From contig NZ_SNWG01000004.1 of NCBI RefSeq assembly GCF_004362195.1, forward strand, positions 28,434 to 92,433: a DNA stretch of 64,000 nucleotides, read 5' to 3'. This DNA is from Microbacterium sp. BK668. GTDB taxonomy: Bacteria; Actinomycetota; Actinomycetes; Actinomycetales; Microbacteriaceae. A program made the translations under genes and the position numbers. Under the pieces are notes generated by a model that did not search any database, was not told the origin of the DNA, and was given only the letters and a program-made list of their open reading frames with translations. Shown here in pieces: positions 15,244-23,967 of this stretch (its first letter is position 1; each line of letters opens with the position of its first letter).

Positions 15244-17727
15244 ATGACCGACGCCAGAACGCCCCTCATCGTCGGCAGCGACATCGGACCGCAGACCTCC
15301 CTTCGGCAGGGCCCGGGATCGCGGCCCGACGAGGATCTGCTCGCGGGACTCAATCCGCCGCAGCGCGAAGCCGTGACCTACCGCGGCCCGGCCCTGCTCA
15401 TCGTCGCGGGCGCCGGCTCGGGCAAGACGAGCGTCCTGACGCGGCGTATCGCCTCGCTCCTGCGCAACCGCGAGGCGTGGCCGAGCCAGATCCTCGCCAT
15501 CACGTTCACCAACAAGGCCGCCGGCGAGATGCGTGAGCGCGTGCAGCAGCTCGTCGGCGAGCAGGCGTCGCAGGGCATGTGGATCTCGACGTTCCACTCC
15601 GCCTGCGTGCGGATCCTCCGCCGTGAGGCGCAGCAGTTCGGCTTCACGAGGGCCTTCACGATCTACGACTCGGGCGACTCGCGCGCGCTCATCAAGCGAC
15701 TGGTCAAGGAGCACGAGGCGGATGCCTACGGCCTCACTCCTGCGGCGACCCAGAGCAAGATCTCCAAGCTCAAGAACGAGCTCGCGGATGCCGAGTCCTA
15801 CGCCCGTCAGGCGAACATGAACGATCCCGCGGAGCGGATCTTCGTCGACCTGTTCGCCGATTACCAGCGCGCCCTGCAGCGCGCCAACGCGTTCGACTTC
15901 GACGACCTGATCGCGCAGACGGTCTACCTCTTCCGCGCGTTCCCCCGCGTCGCCGATGTGTACCGCAAGCGGTTCCGGCACATCCTCGTCGACGAATATC
16001 AAGACACCAACCACGCGCAGTACGCGCTCATCCATGAGCTGACGCAGCCGCTCTCGGAGCCCGAAGGCGAGTCGTTCGGCGACAGCGGCATGATGATCTT
16101 CGCGCCGTCGACGGGCTCGGGAACCGGGGATGCCGACGCGCTCCCCGCCGCGTCCCTCACGGTCGTCGGCGACTCCGACCAGTCGATCTACGCTTTCCGC
16201 GGCGCGGACATCCGCAACATCACCGAGTTCGAGCGCGACTACCCGGGGGCCAAGGTCGTGCTCCTCGAGCAGAACTACCGGTCGACGCAGAACATCCTGA
16301 GCGCCGCGAACGCGGTCATCAGCAACAACTTCGACCGCAAGGACAAGAAGCTGTGGACCGACGTCGGCGCGGGCGACAAGATCGTCGGCTTCACCGGCTA
16401 CTCGCAGCACGACGAGGCGCAGTTCGTCGCGGACGAGATCGAGGGGCTGCGCCGCAAGGGCGTCCCGTACGCCCAGATGGCGGTGTTCTACCGCACGAAC
16501 TCGCAATCCCGAGCGCTGGAGGAGATCTTCATCCGCTCGGCCGTGCCCTACAAGATCATGGGCGGCACGAAGTTCTACGAGCGCGCGGAGATCAAGGACG
16601 CCCTCGCGTACCTCGTCGCCGTCGCCAATCCCGCCGACGAGATGGCGGTCCGGCGCATCCTGAACAAGCCGCGCCGCGGCATCGGCGACGTGACCGAGAC
16701 GGCGATCGCCCGCTACGCCGCGGACGAGGGCATCACCTTCCGCGACGCGCTCGCGAACGCGTCCGCGCTCGGCGTCGGACCGAAGATCCAGGCGGCGATC
16801 GCGCAGCTCGACGCCGTGCTCGCGGAGGCGACCGAGCACATGCTCCCGGCGACGGGTGAGCTCGCTCCGCCGACCGCTGTCGCCGAGGGCCTCCAGATCC
16901 TGCTCCAGAAGAGCGGCTACCTCGACGCGCTGCGCGCGAGCAAAGACCCTCAGGACGAGGCGCGTGTCGAGAACCTCGACGAGCTGGTCGCGGTGGCCCG
17001 CGAGTTCGCCCGCAACAACCCCGAGGGAACCGTCATCGACTTCCTCGCAGAGGTCGCGCTCGTCTCCGACGCCGACGATCTCGACGACGCCTCGGGCTCT
17101 GTGTCCCTCATGACGCTGCACACCGCGAAGGGCCTGGAGTACGACGCCGTCTTCATCACGGGCGTCGAGGAGGACCTCATCCCGCACCGCATCTCGGCGG
17201 GGGAGCCGGGCGGCCCGCAGGAGGAGCGGCGCCTCTTCTACGTCGGCGTCACACGCGCCCGCAAGCGCCTGTTCTTCACGCTCGCGATGACCCGTGCGCA
17301 GTTCGGCGAGGTCACCGTCGCGATGCCGAGCCGGTTCCTGCAGGAGATCCCGGCCGAGCTCATCGACTGGCGGCAGTCGCCGGGTGACGTCAACTCCCGC
17401 GGCGGCACGCAGTCGCGCGCGCTCAACGCGCGCCGGCCGGGCGGCGGATGGGGCGGCTCGCCGGCCTCGGGCGGCCGTCGGTACGGGGAGGACCTGGTGC
17501 CGAAGTCCACGTCGATCGAGCGCTTCGCGAACAAGATTCCAGCGAAGGTGCGTGACAACGGCGACATGGTGCTCGGGCCGGGTGACCGCATCCGTCACGA
17601 GGACTTCGGCGAGGGACGGGTGGATGCTGTGACCGGCGAGGGCGCGAAGCGCGTCGCGCACGTGCGATTCGACTCCGCCGGCCCGAAGAAGCTCCTGATC
17701 AAGATCGCCCCGATCGAGAAGCTGTAG
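15244..17727 (+). CDS. pcrA: ATP-dependent DNA helicase PcrA/UvrD
   Basis: 827 residues, SF1A 3'-5' helicase used in nucleotide excision repair, replication restart and removal of protein from DNA. Walker A AGAGSGKT (55-62), motif Ia ITFTNKAAGEM, Walker B VDEYQDTNHAQY, motif III VVGDSDQSIYAFRGAD, motif IV VLLEQNYRST, motif V LMTLHTAKGLEYDAV and motif VI VGVTRARKRL are all present. The C-terminal 60 residues (GPGDRIRHEDFGEGRV and following) are the Tudor-like RNA-polymerase-binding domain of PcrA. An insertion of about 30 residues (SEPEGESFGDSGMMIFAPST) lies just before motif III. In mycobacteria the orthologue uvrD1 lies near sucCD, a linkage only loosely kept here. Confidence 0.97.
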   Translation: MTDARTPLIVGSDIGPQTSLRQGPGSRPDEDLLAGLNPPQREAVTYRGPALLIVAGAGSGKTSVLTRRIASLLRNREAWPSQILAITFTNKAAGEMRERVQQLVGEQASQGMWISTFHSACVRILRREAQQFGFTRAFTIYDSGDSRALIKRLVKEHEADAYGLTPAATQSKISKLKNELADAESYARQANMNDPAERIFVDLFADYQRALQRANAFDFDDLIAQTVYLFRAFPRVADVYRKRFRHILVDEYQDTNHAQYALIHELTQPLSEPEGESFGDSGMMIFAPSTGSGTGDADALPAASLTVVGDSDQSIYAFRGADIRNITEFERDYPGAKVVLLEQNYRSTQNILSAANAVISNNFDRKDKKLWTDVGAGDKIVGFTGYSQHDEAQFVADEIEGLRRKGVPYAQMAVFYRTNSQSRALEEIFIRSAVPYKIMGGTKFYERAEIKDALAYLVAVANPADEMAVRRILNKPRRGIGDVTETAIARYAADEGITFRDALANASALGVGPKIQAAIAQLDAVLAEATEHMLPATGELAPPTAVAEGLQILLQKSGYLDALRASKDPQDEARVENLDELVAVAREFARNNPEGTVIDFLAEVALVSDADDLDDASGSVSLMTLHTAKGLEYDAVFITGVEEDLIPHRISAGEPGGPQEERRLFYVGVTRARKRLFFTLAMTRAQFGEVTVAMPSRFLQEIPAELIDWRQSPGDVNSRGGTQSRALNARRPGGGWGGSPASGGRRYGEDLVPKSTSIERFANKIPAKVRDNGDMVLGPGDRIRHEDFGEGRVDAVTGEGAKRVAHVRFDSAGPKKLLIKIAPIEKL

Positions 17728-17765
17728 GGTCGCTCGACCACCCCGTGGGCGGCGGCCCCCGGGGT

Positions 17766-17771
17766 TAGGCT
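17766..17771 (+). promoter_or_regulatory. Leaderless -10 box (TAGGCT) of the SseB-like gene
   Basis: TAGGCT, six bases, ATG at 17778. There is no Shine-Dalgarno sequence. Confidence 0.6.
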
Positions 17772-17777
17772 CGATCG

Positions 17778-18950
17778 ATGGCTCTCTTCTCACGCGGCAA
17801 GCGCGATCGTGACCAGCCCGTCGACGCCGAGGTCGAGCGGCCCGCCGAGCCCGAGGCGGGCGAGTCGCCGGACTCCGCGTCGTCGGATGTCGTGACGCCG
17901 GAGGCGACGGATGCGGCGGCCGAGGCATCCGTCGGCATCTCGATCTCGTCGTTCCGCGGCGTCGGAGTAGCGCCCACGACGCCGACCCAGCCCGCCGCGG
18001 CGCTCCGAGCTGAGCCCGGCACGCGAGCGGAGCCCGGCACGCCGGCACACGCTGGAACGCAGCCAGACGCTGGAACGCAGCCAGACGCCGGGACGCAGCC
18101 AGACGCTGGAACGCAGCCCGCCCCCATCGGACAGCTGCGGCTGGGGCGGGAGGTCGCTCCGCCCCCGCGCGAGACCGTCCCGGGACTTCGCGACAACGTG
18201 CTGCTCGCCGACGCGCTCGCGGCGCTGCCGACCGATCCGACCGGCCAGCAGATCCTCCACGTGGCTCGGCAGCTGCTGCAGGGCACCCTGTATCTGCGGG
18301 TCAAGGGCGATGCGCGCGCGCTGCTGTCGGAGGGCAAGGAGCTGCCCCTTGCCATCGTGACGCTCGGCGAGGAGAACTTCGTCGTCGCCTACAGCGGCGG
18401 CGAGGCTCTCGGTGCGAGCCTGCGCAACGACGGTGCGAACGACACCTCGGCGATGGGGCAGCCCGCGCTGACGGTGATCCGGTACGTGCTTGCTGGACCC
18501 TACGCGGGTCTGGTGATCGACCCCGCCTCGGCGCCGGCCCGAATCGTGCTGCGCCGGGACATCCTCGAGCGCATGGTCGACGGCATCGATCCGCGTCTCG
18601 AGATCAAGGCGCTCCTCTCCGGAGAGAGATCGGCGGCGACACCCGCCGCGGTCGCGGAGGCCCTCGGCCGCGCGCCGTTCTGGGTCGCCGTGAGCAGGGT
18701 CGGCGACGCGGGCAGGCTCGGCGTCGCCGAAGCCCGAACGGCGGAGGGGGAGCGGTTCGTCGAGCTCTTCTCGCACCCGCTCGAGGCGGTCGCGCTCGGT
18801 CGCGGCGACCAGCCGGCGCCGATGAACGCGGAGCAGCTCGCGAAGGCGCTGCGCGCCGATCCGGGGATCACCGGAGTGATCATCGATCCCGCCGGTCCGT
18901 GGATCCGCATCCACCGCGACGACCTCGAGGCGCTCGCGGCCCCGGCGTAG
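17778..18950 (+). CDS. SseB family protein (two SseB-like domains) with repeat-rich N-terminus
   Basis: 390 residues, soluble. Residues 1-115 are disordered and low-complexity, including AGTQPD repeats (about 92-113) from an 18-bp tandem. Residues 120-240 and 255-388 are two related SseB-like domains: the first holds LPLAIVTLGEENFVVAYSGGEAL and PYAGLVIDPASAP, the second VELFSHPLEAVALG and ITGVIIDPAGPWIRI. SseB domains are of uncertain function; in actinobacteria they are common as stand-alone proteins. The matching VIDPA phrases in both halves show internal duplication. It is followed 8 bases later by the reductase gene and is probably co-transcribed with it. Confidence 0.85.
   Translation: MALFSRGKRDRDQPVDAEVERPAEPEAGESPDSASSDVVTPEATDAAAEASVGISISSFRGVGVAPTTPTQPAAALRAEPGTRAEPGTPAHAGTQPDAGTQPDAGTQPDAGTQPAPIGQLRLGREVAPPPRETVPGLRDNVLLADALAALPTDPTGQQILHVARQLLQGTLYLRVKGDARALLSEGKELPLAIVTLGEENFVVAYSGGEALGASLRNDGANDTSAMGQPALTVIRYVLAGPYAGLVIDPASAPARIVLRRDILERMVDGIDPRLEIKALLSGERSAATPAAVAEALGRAPFWVAVSRVGDAGRLGVAEARTAEGERFVELFSHPLEAVALGRGDQPAPMNAEQLAKALRADPGITGVIIDPAGPWIRIHRDDLEALAAPA
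18051..18122. repeat. 18-bp in-frame tandem repeat in the SseB-like gene, four copies
   Basis: Units at 18051, 18069, 18087 and 18105 (GCTGGAACGCAGCCAGAC and variants) encode AGTQPD. The last unit diverges in its final codons. A shorter duplication encoding EPGT lies just upstream. Confidence 0.85.
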
Positions 18951-18958
18951 GAGCAGGA

Positions 18959-19558
18959 ATGGGCACCGTCATCGCCTCCGCCACCGTCTCGCTCGACGGG
19001 TTCGTCGCCTATCCCGACAACACCCCCGGCGAGCTGTTCGACTGGTACGAGAGCGGTGACGTCGAAGTCGAGCATCTCGGCGACTTCCCGAGCTTCCGGC
19101 TGACTCCGCAGAGCGCCGCGTACTGGCGCGAGTTCACCGGCTCGCTCGGCGCGCTCGTCGTCGGCCGCACGCTGTTCGACATCACCGACGGCTGGAGGGG
19201 GCAGCATCCACTCGGCGTCCCCGTCGTCGTCGTGACGCACGAGCCGCCCATCGACTGGTCGTATCCCGGGTCGGAGAACTTCCACTTCGTCACGACCGGC
19301 ATCGAGGACGCCATCGCACGGGCGCAGCAGATCGCCGGGCACAAGGCGGTGGCCGTCGCGGCGGGCACGATCGCGAGCCAGGCGCTTGCGGCGGGACTGC
19401 TCGACGAGGTCGCGATGGACCTCGTCCCGGTCCTGCTGGGCGCCGGCGTGCCGTACTTCATCGACCTGCCGACGGTCACGGTGATGCTCGGCGATCCGAC
19501 CGTCGTCGTGCAGGGGAACCGCGTGACCCACCTGAAGTTCCCCGTCCTGCGCGGCTGA
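18959..19558 (+). CDS. Dihydrofolate-reductase-like / RibD C-terminal domain reductase
   Basis: 199 residues. The start MGTVIASATVSLDGFVAYPD and the segment LVVGRTLFDITDGWRGQHPLG, then FVTTGIEDAIARAQQIAG and LLDEVAMDLVPVLLGAGVPYF, are the standard pattern of the RibD C-terminal/DHFR-fold family found widely in actinobacteria. These are NAD(P)H-dependent reductases of mostly unknown substrate, not classical FolA. ATG 18959 lies 8 bases after the SseB stop; GGAGCAGGA just upstream (starting within the SseB stop) can serve as ribosome-binding site. The pair looks like an operon. A hairpin follows the stop. Confidence 0.9.
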   Translation: MGTVIASATVSLDGFVAYPDNTPGELFDWYESGDVEVEHLGDFPSFRLTPQSAAYWREFTGSLGALVVGRTLFDITDGWRGQHPLGVPVVVVTHEPPIDWSYPGSENFHFVTTGIEDAIARAQQIAGHKAVAVAAGTIASQALAAGLLDEVAMDLVPVLLGAGVPYFIDLPTVTVMLGDPTVVVQGNRVTHLKFPVLRG

Positions 19559-19591
19559 CCCTTCCGGCGTCCCGCCCTCGGGCCGGAAGGG
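19559..19591 (+). terminator. Hairpin after the reductase gene
   Basis: CCCTTCCGGC (19559-19568) pairs perfectly with GCCGGAAGGG (19582-19591) around a 13-base loop, starting right after the stop codon. No T tract follows, so termination strength is uncertain. Confidence 0.6.
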
Positions 19592-19608
19592 CAGGCGTTC
19601 GTCGGCGT

Positions 19609-19714
19609 GCCGGGGCCGCCGCCGACGTGCCGGCGTGCCGGGGCCGCCGCCGACGTGCCGGCGTGCCGGGCCGCCGCCGACGTGCCGGCGTGCCGGGGCC
19701 GCCGCCGACGTGCC
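19609..19714. repeat. 28-bp tandem repeat, about 3.8 copies
   Basis: Units start at 19609, 19637, 19665 (27 bp, one base shorter) and 19692. The unit begins GCCGGGGCCGCCGCCGACGT and ends GCCGGCGT. It lies between the terminator and the polymerase gene, in an otherwise empty gap of about 220 bases. Confidence 0.85.
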
Positions 19715-19766
19715 TGCTCGGCGGCGAGCGCGGCGCAAGGCCATGACGAGCGTCGGGATGTGCCCC

Positions 19767-19772
19767 TAGGGT
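19767..19772 (+). promoter_or_regulatory. Leaderless -10 box (TAGGGT) of the LigD-type polymerase gene
   Basis: TAGGGT, seven bases, ATG at 19780. No ribosome-binding site is visible. Confidence 0.55.
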
Positions 19773-19779
19773 CGGATCC

Positions 19780-20826
19780 ATGGCCTCCCCGCGCATCACC
19801 CTGACCGTCCCGGGACCCGACGGCGACCGCGAAGTCGGCATCTCGAACCCCGACCGCGTGCTGTGGCCCGAGGTCGGCATCACCAAGCGGGAGCTGGCGG
19901 AGTACCTCGTGACGGTCGCCGAGCCCTTCCTCGCCGCGAACGGCAACCGCCCCGTCTCTCTCGAGCGCTTCCCCGACGGCGTCGACGGGGAGCGGTTCTA
20001 CTCCAAGAACCCGCCGAAGGGCGCGCCGTCGTTCGTCGACGCCCAGACCGTCACCTACAACAGCGGCCGGAGGCATCCGCAGATCGTGTTCACCGAGATC
20101 GCGGCGGCGGTGTGGGCGGCGCAGATGAACACGGTCGTGTTCCACCCGTGGGCATCGCTCACATCGAACACCGACAACCCGGTCGAGCTGCGGATCGACC
20201 TCGACCCGCAGCCGGGCACGGACTTCCAGGATGCCGCAGCCGTCGCCCCGGCGCTCCGCGACGTGCTCGCCGAGGCGGGTCTGACGGCGTTCCTCAAGAC
20301 GAGCGGCAATCGCGGCATCCACGTCTTCTGCCCCATCGAGCCGGAGTGGGAGTTCCTCGACGTGCGGCACGCCGTCATCGCCGCGGGGCGCGAGCTCGAG
20401 CGGCGCCTTCCCGACCAGGTCACGACGAACTGGTGGAAGGAGGAGCGCGGCGAGCGCATCTTCGTCGACTTCAATCAGGCCAACCGCGACCGCACGATGG
20501 CCGGAGCCTACAGTCCCCGGGCGCTGCCGGCGGCGACGGTCTCCACGCCGCTCACGTGGGATGAGCTCGAGGCCGGGGTCGACCCCGGCGCCTTCACGAT
20601 CCGCACCGTGCCCGAGCGCCTCGCCGCTCAGGGCGACCCATGGGCGACGCTCCTCGACAGGCCGGGCCGCATCGACACGCTTCTCGAGTGGTGGCAGCGC
20701 GACCTCGACGGAGGGCTCGGCGAGCTGCCCTTCCCGCCGGACTTCCCGAAGATGCCCGGCGAGCCGCCGCGTGTGCAGCCCAGCCGCAAGAACGAGGCGA
20801 ACTGGCCCAAGGATGGCGAGGCCTGA
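19780..20826 (+). CDS. LigD-type DNA/RNA polymerase domain protein (NHEJ primase-polymerase), stand-alone
   Basis: 348 residues, covering only the archaeo-eukaryotic primase-like polymerase domain that in mycobacterial LigD is fused to nuclease and ligase. VSLERFPDGVDGERFYSKN (59-77), the metal-binding pair D140/D142 in ELRIDLDPQPG, and KTSGNRGIHVF (173-183) are the active-site elements. Such proteins fill gaps with ribonucleotides during end joining or base repair. The gene is convergent with an ATP-dependent ligase gene 30 bases away, so both activities are present on separate polypeptides. No Ku gene is in the window. The ATG at 19780 follows a TAGGGT box. Confidence 0.93.
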   Translation: MASPRITLTVPGPDGDREVGISNPDRVLWPEVGITKRELAEYLVTVAEPFLAANGNRPVSLERFPDGVDGERFYSKNPPKGAPSFVDAQTVTYNSGRRHPQIVFTEIAAAVWAAQMNTVVFHPWASLTSNTDNPVELRIDLDPQPGTDFQDAAAVAPALRDVLAEAGLTAFLKTSGNRGIHVFCPIEPEWEFLDVRHAVIAAGRELERRLPDQVTTNWWKEERGERIFVDFNQANRDRTMAGAYSPRALPAATVSTPLTWDELEAGVDPGAFTIRTVPERLAAQGDPWATLLDRPGRIDTLLEWWQRDLDGGLGELPFPPDFPKMPGEPPRVQPSRKNEANWPKDGEA

Positions 20827-20856
20827 CCCTCGCCGTGACCCGGCGGCGCCGCATCC

Positions 20857-21903
20857 TCAGTCGAGGACGTCGCCCAGATCGTAGGCCGAGACCGTCTCGA
20901 GCTGGTCGTAGGTGCACGAGCGCGGATCGCGGTCGGGGCGCCAGCGCTCGAACTGCACGGTGTGCCGGAAGCGCCAGCCCTCGAGCTGGTCGTACCGCAC
21001 CTCGAGCACCTTCTCCGGCCGGAGCTTCACGAACGACATGTCCTTGTCGGCCCCCGTGAACCGCGACTTCTCGCCGGCCCCGGTTACGGCTTCGCCCGAC
21101 TCATCGCGCTCGACGAGCGGGGCGAGCTCGTCGACGAGTTCGAGTCGGCGCGAGTTGCTCCACGCCGAGACCGCGCCCACGGGCAGCAACGTGCCGTCGT
21201 CACCATAGAGGCCGACCAGCAGCGACCCGACACCCTGCCCGGACTTGTGAACGCGATACGCCCACGCGACGACGTCGGCCGTGCGGGCGTGCTTGATCTT
21301 GAACATCGTGCGCTTGTTCGGCGCGTAGGGCTGCGCGAGCGGCTTCGCGACGACGCCGTCCAGGCCCGCGCCCTCGAACTCCGAGAGCCACCGCCGGGCG
21401 AGCTCGGCGTCTTCGGTGGTGCGCGTGACGTGCACGGGGTGCGGCACGCCGCCGAGCAGGTCGGCGAGCTCGGCGCGCCGCACCGCGAACGGCTCGTCCA
21501 GCAGATCGCGTTCGCCGCGCGCCAGCAGGTCGAAGGCGATGAACATGGCCGGCGTCTGCTCCGACAGCATCTTCACGCGGGATGCCGCGGGGTGGATGCG
21601 CTGGGTGAGCGAGTCCCAGTCGAGCCGCTGCTTGCCGCCGACGTCCTTCGGGACGACCACCTCTCCGTCGATCAGGCAGGGCTCAGGGAGAAGGCGCGAG
21701 AACGCCTCGACGAGCTCGGGGAAGTACCGGGTGAGCGGCTTCGCGCCGCGCGATCCGATCTCGACCGACTCGCCGTCCCACGAGATGAGGGCGCGGAAGC
21801 CGTCCCACTTCGGCTCGAAGCTGAGACCGCCCGCGACAGCATCCGGACCCGGAACCTCGGGGACGGACTTCGCGAGCATCGGCGCGGGGATCTCGTGCGG
21901 CAT
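20857..21903 (-). CDS. ATP-dependent DNA ligase (LigC/LigD ligase-domain type)
   Basis: 348 residues: adenylation domain followed by an OB-fold. Motif I is FEPKWDGFRAL with catalytic lysine K32; other nucleotidyltransferase motifs are visible as CLIDGEVVVP, MFIAFDLLA, GLDGVVAKPL and FKIKHARTADVV. The C-terminal part (VGSLLVGLYGDDG onward) is the OB domain with KLRPEKVLEVRYDQLEG. It seals nicks using ATP and is typical of the second ligase set in actinobacteria used in end joining and stationary-phase repair. ATG 21903 is the only start that keeps the usual MPHEIPAPMLAKS beginning. Tail-to-tail with the polymerase gene, so not one operon. Confidence 0.95.
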   Translation of the reverse strand: MPHEIPAPMLAKSVPEVPGPDAVAGGLSFEPKWDGFRALISWDGESVEIGSRGAKPLTRYFPELVEAFSRLLPEPCLIDGEVVVPKDVGGKQRLDWDSLTQRIHPAASRVKMLSEQTPAMFIAFDLLARGERDLLDEPFAVRRAELADLLGGVPHPVHVTRTTEDAELARRWLSEFEGAGLDGVVAKPLAQPYAPNKRTMFKIKHARTADVVAWAYRVHKSGQGVGSLLVGLYGDDGTLLPVGAVSAWSNSRRLELVDELAPLVERDESGEAVTGAGEKSRFTGADKDMSFVKLRPEKVLEVRYDQLEGWRFRHTVQFERWRPDRDPRSCTYDQLETVSAYDLGDVLD

Positions 21904-21960
21904 GCACCCATCCTGCCCGCCGGGACGGACACCGGCGAGAGCGGTCTCGGGGTCGGCGCC

Positions 21961-22076
21961 GCCGCGACCGCGGACGGCTGCCGGATCCCGCCGCGACCGC
22001 GGACGGATGCCGGATCCCGTCGCGACCGCGGACGACGATTGGATCGCGCCGCGACCGCGGACGGATGCCGGATCCC
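21961..22076. repeat. 29-bp tandem repeat, four copies plus a degenerate fifth
   Basis: Units at 21961, 21990, 22019 and 22048 are variants of GCCGCGACCGCGGACGGATG followed by CCGGATCCC. There are no spacers between units, so this is not a CRISPR array. It occupies the upstream side of the ligase gene; the gap 21904-22153 holds nothing else visible. Confidence 0.88.
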
Positions 22077-22153
22077 GTCGGGAGCGCACGGACGACGGAT
22101 GCCGAGGCATCCTGCCCGTGATCCGTGCGGTCTCGACCGGGAAGGCCCGGGGG

Positions 22154-23308
22154 CTAGGAGCTGACCGCGCGCTTCGGCCGCGCCCAGCGCGCCGGCCGGT
22201 CGGGACCGTCCCACACCTGTACGACGCCCCACAGGACGGCGGCGATCGGCACGGCGAGCACCGCACCGAGGATGCCGTTGACCGCCGTGCCGACGGCGAG
22301 GGCGATCAGCACGACGAACGCGTGCAGGCGCATCGTGCGACCCATCAGCACCGGCTGGAGGAAGTTGCCCTCGAGCTGGTTGACGAGGATCACGACGCCC
22401 ACGACGAAGAGCGCGTTGACCCAGCCGTTGGCGACGAGCGCGACGAGGGCGGCGATGATCCCGGCGAGCACGGCGCCCACGATGGGGATGAAGGCGAGCA
22501 GGAAGACGAGCACGGCCAGCGGGATGGCGAGAGGTACCTGGAGGATCAGGAGGCCGATGCCGATGCCGACCGCGTCGACGAACGCCACGAAGGCCGTGCC
22601 GCGCACGTAGGATCCGAGCACGCCGACGGTCTTGTCGCCGATGCGGCGGGCGCGCTGGTACTTGGAGCCGCGGAAGGGGCGCAGGACGAACTCCCACATC
22701 TGCGGTCCGTCCTTCAGGAAGAAGAACAGGATCGTCACCATGAGGACGAGTCCGGTGAGGAAGTTGGCGATCGCGTTGACCCCCGCCAGCGCCCCCGAGC
22801 CGAACTGCGCGCTGGTGAGGAAGTCGGTGAGCTGTCCACCCCAGTCCTGCAGCTGCTCGGAGGAGGGCGCGAACGGCAGTGTGTTGACCCACGAGATCAC
22901 GCTCTGGAAGCCCTCTTGCGCCTGGACCGCCAGCTCGTCCCATTGACCGCGGACCGCCCACACGATGAGCCATCCGACCGCGCCCAGGATCAGGAGGATC
23001 GCGAGCAGCGTGATGATCGTCGCGAGCACCGACGGGACGCCGCGCCGCTTCATCCACGCCATGACGGGTGCGAACGCCGACGCGAAGATGAGGGCGAGCA
23101 TGAGCGGGATCGTGACGAGCGTCACCTGCTGCAGCACCCACACCGCGCCGACCGTGATCGCCACCACGAGGATGATCTGCAGCGCGCGGGTCGCCAGGCG
23201 GCCGAAGCTGTCGGCCCACAGGCTCCACGGCGGCTGCGACGCACGCAGACCGACCTCAGAGGTCTCGAGTTCGACGTACTGCGGCCCGCGGGGTCGGAAC
23301 ATGCCCAT
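22154..23308 (-). CDS. AI-2E family transporter (UPF0118)
   Basis: 384 residues with 7-8 membrane helices. Typical elements are IILVVAITVGAVWVLQQV, VPSVLATIITLLAILLILGAVG, the amphipathic central region (WGGQLTDFLTSAQF) and the conserved block LVFLLAFIPIVGAVLAGIIAAL. The carboxy part ILVNQLEGNFLQPVLMGRTM (QLEGNxLQP) is the family hallmark. Members export autoinducer-2 or act as Na+/H+ antiporters; which applies here is unknown. The start at 23308 is set by a TACCTT box six bases upstream on this strand. The N- and C-tails are basic and cytosolic. Confidence 0.9.
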   Translation of the reverse strand: MGMFRPRGPQYVELETSEVGLRASQPPWSLWADSFGRLATRALQIILVVAITVGAVWVLQQVTLVTIPLMLALIFASAFAPVMAWMKRRGVPSVLATIITLLAILLILGAVGWLIVWAVRGQWDELAVQAQEGFQSVISWVNTLPFAPSSEQLQDWGGQLTDFLTSAQFGSGALAGVNAIANFLTGLVLMVTILFFFLKDGPQMWEFVLRPFRGSKYQRARRIGDKTVGVLGSYVRGTAFVAFVDAVGIGIGLLILQVPLAIPLAVLVFLLAFIPIVGAVLAGIIAALVALVANGWVNALFVVGVVILVNQLEGNFLQPVLMGRTMRLHAFVVLIALAVGTAVNGILGAVLAVPIAAVLWGVVQVWDGPDRPARWARPKRAVSS

Positions 23309-23314
23309 GTCACG

Positions 23315-23320
23315 AAGGTA
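23315..23320 (-). promoter_or_regulatory. Leaderless -10 box (TACCTT) of the AI-2E transporter gene
   Basis: On the minus strand TACCTT is followed by six bases and the ATG at 23308. This decides among three in-frame ATG codons. Confidence 0.6.
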
Positions 23321-23466
23321 CGACCACGACGGGGTGGGGTCGTGGGGCTTGCGCATGCGACGCGCCGTCTCTATCGGCTCACCCGCAGGGGACGATGCAC
23401 CCGTTCCGGCGGCGCCGGAGGCCCAACACTGGACGTGCGGAACACACGGCCGCGTAAGGAGGAAGC

Positions 23467-23967
23467 ATGTCCGAATCAGACGTCGTCGCGACCAAGGCCC
23501 AGGCCGAGGAGCCGACGACCACACACACCGGCGAACTCGCGGACGAGGAGCTGGGCCCCATCGACTACATCGTCGTGGAGTTCCCCGCCGATGAGGCGAA
23601 CTTCACGGGCGAGGCCGCGGCCGAGCTCGTGCGCCTCGTCGAGTCGAACACCATCCGCGTGCTCGACCTCATCTTCGTGTACAAGAACGACGACGGCTCT
23701 GTCGACATCGACGAGCTCGAGGATGTCGACGACCTCGGTCCGCTCGGAGGCATCGTGTCGTCACTGGCCGAGGTGCTCGCGGAGTCCGACCTGCTGCAGC
23801 TGGCCGAGACCCTGAGCCCCGGCAGCCGCGCCGCCGTGCTCGTGTGGGAGAACACGTGGGCGGCGCCCTTCGCGGTCGCCCTGCGGCGCACCGGAGCGCG
23901 CCTCGTGGCGAGCGACCGCATCCCGACCCAGGCCCTCATCGCATCACTGCAGGACGAAGGAGAATGA
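23467..23967 (+). CDS. DUF6325/DUF1269-like membrane-stress protein
   Basis: 166 residues, acidic. After an N-terminal tail of 28 residues comes GPIDYIVVEFPADEANFTGEAA, then LVRLVESNTIRVLDLIFVYKNDDG, a Gly/Leu-rich middle (DDLGPLGGIVSS) and the end AAVLVWENTWAAPFAVALRRTGARLVASDRIP. This is the pattern of actinobacterial DUF6325 proteins, related to DUF1269. The function is not known. AAGGAGGAAGC gives a strong ribosome-binding site for the ATG at 23467. It overlaps the next small gene by four bases (ATGA), so the two form one translational unit, a pairing common in related genomes. Confidence 0.8.
   Translation: MSESDVVATKAQAEEPTTTHTGELADEELGPIDYIVVEFPADEANFTGEAAAELVRLVESNTIRVLDLIFVYKNDDGSVDIDELEDVDDLGPLGGIVSSLAEVLAESDLLQLAETLSPGSRAAVLVWENTWAAPFAVALRRTGARLVASDRIPTQALIASLQDEGE

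Noticed and set aside
21961..22076. 29-bp repeats as a CRISPR array
   Set aside because: Units are contiguous, have no unique spacers, and no cas genes are near. The same applies to the 28-, 35- and 36-bp arrays.
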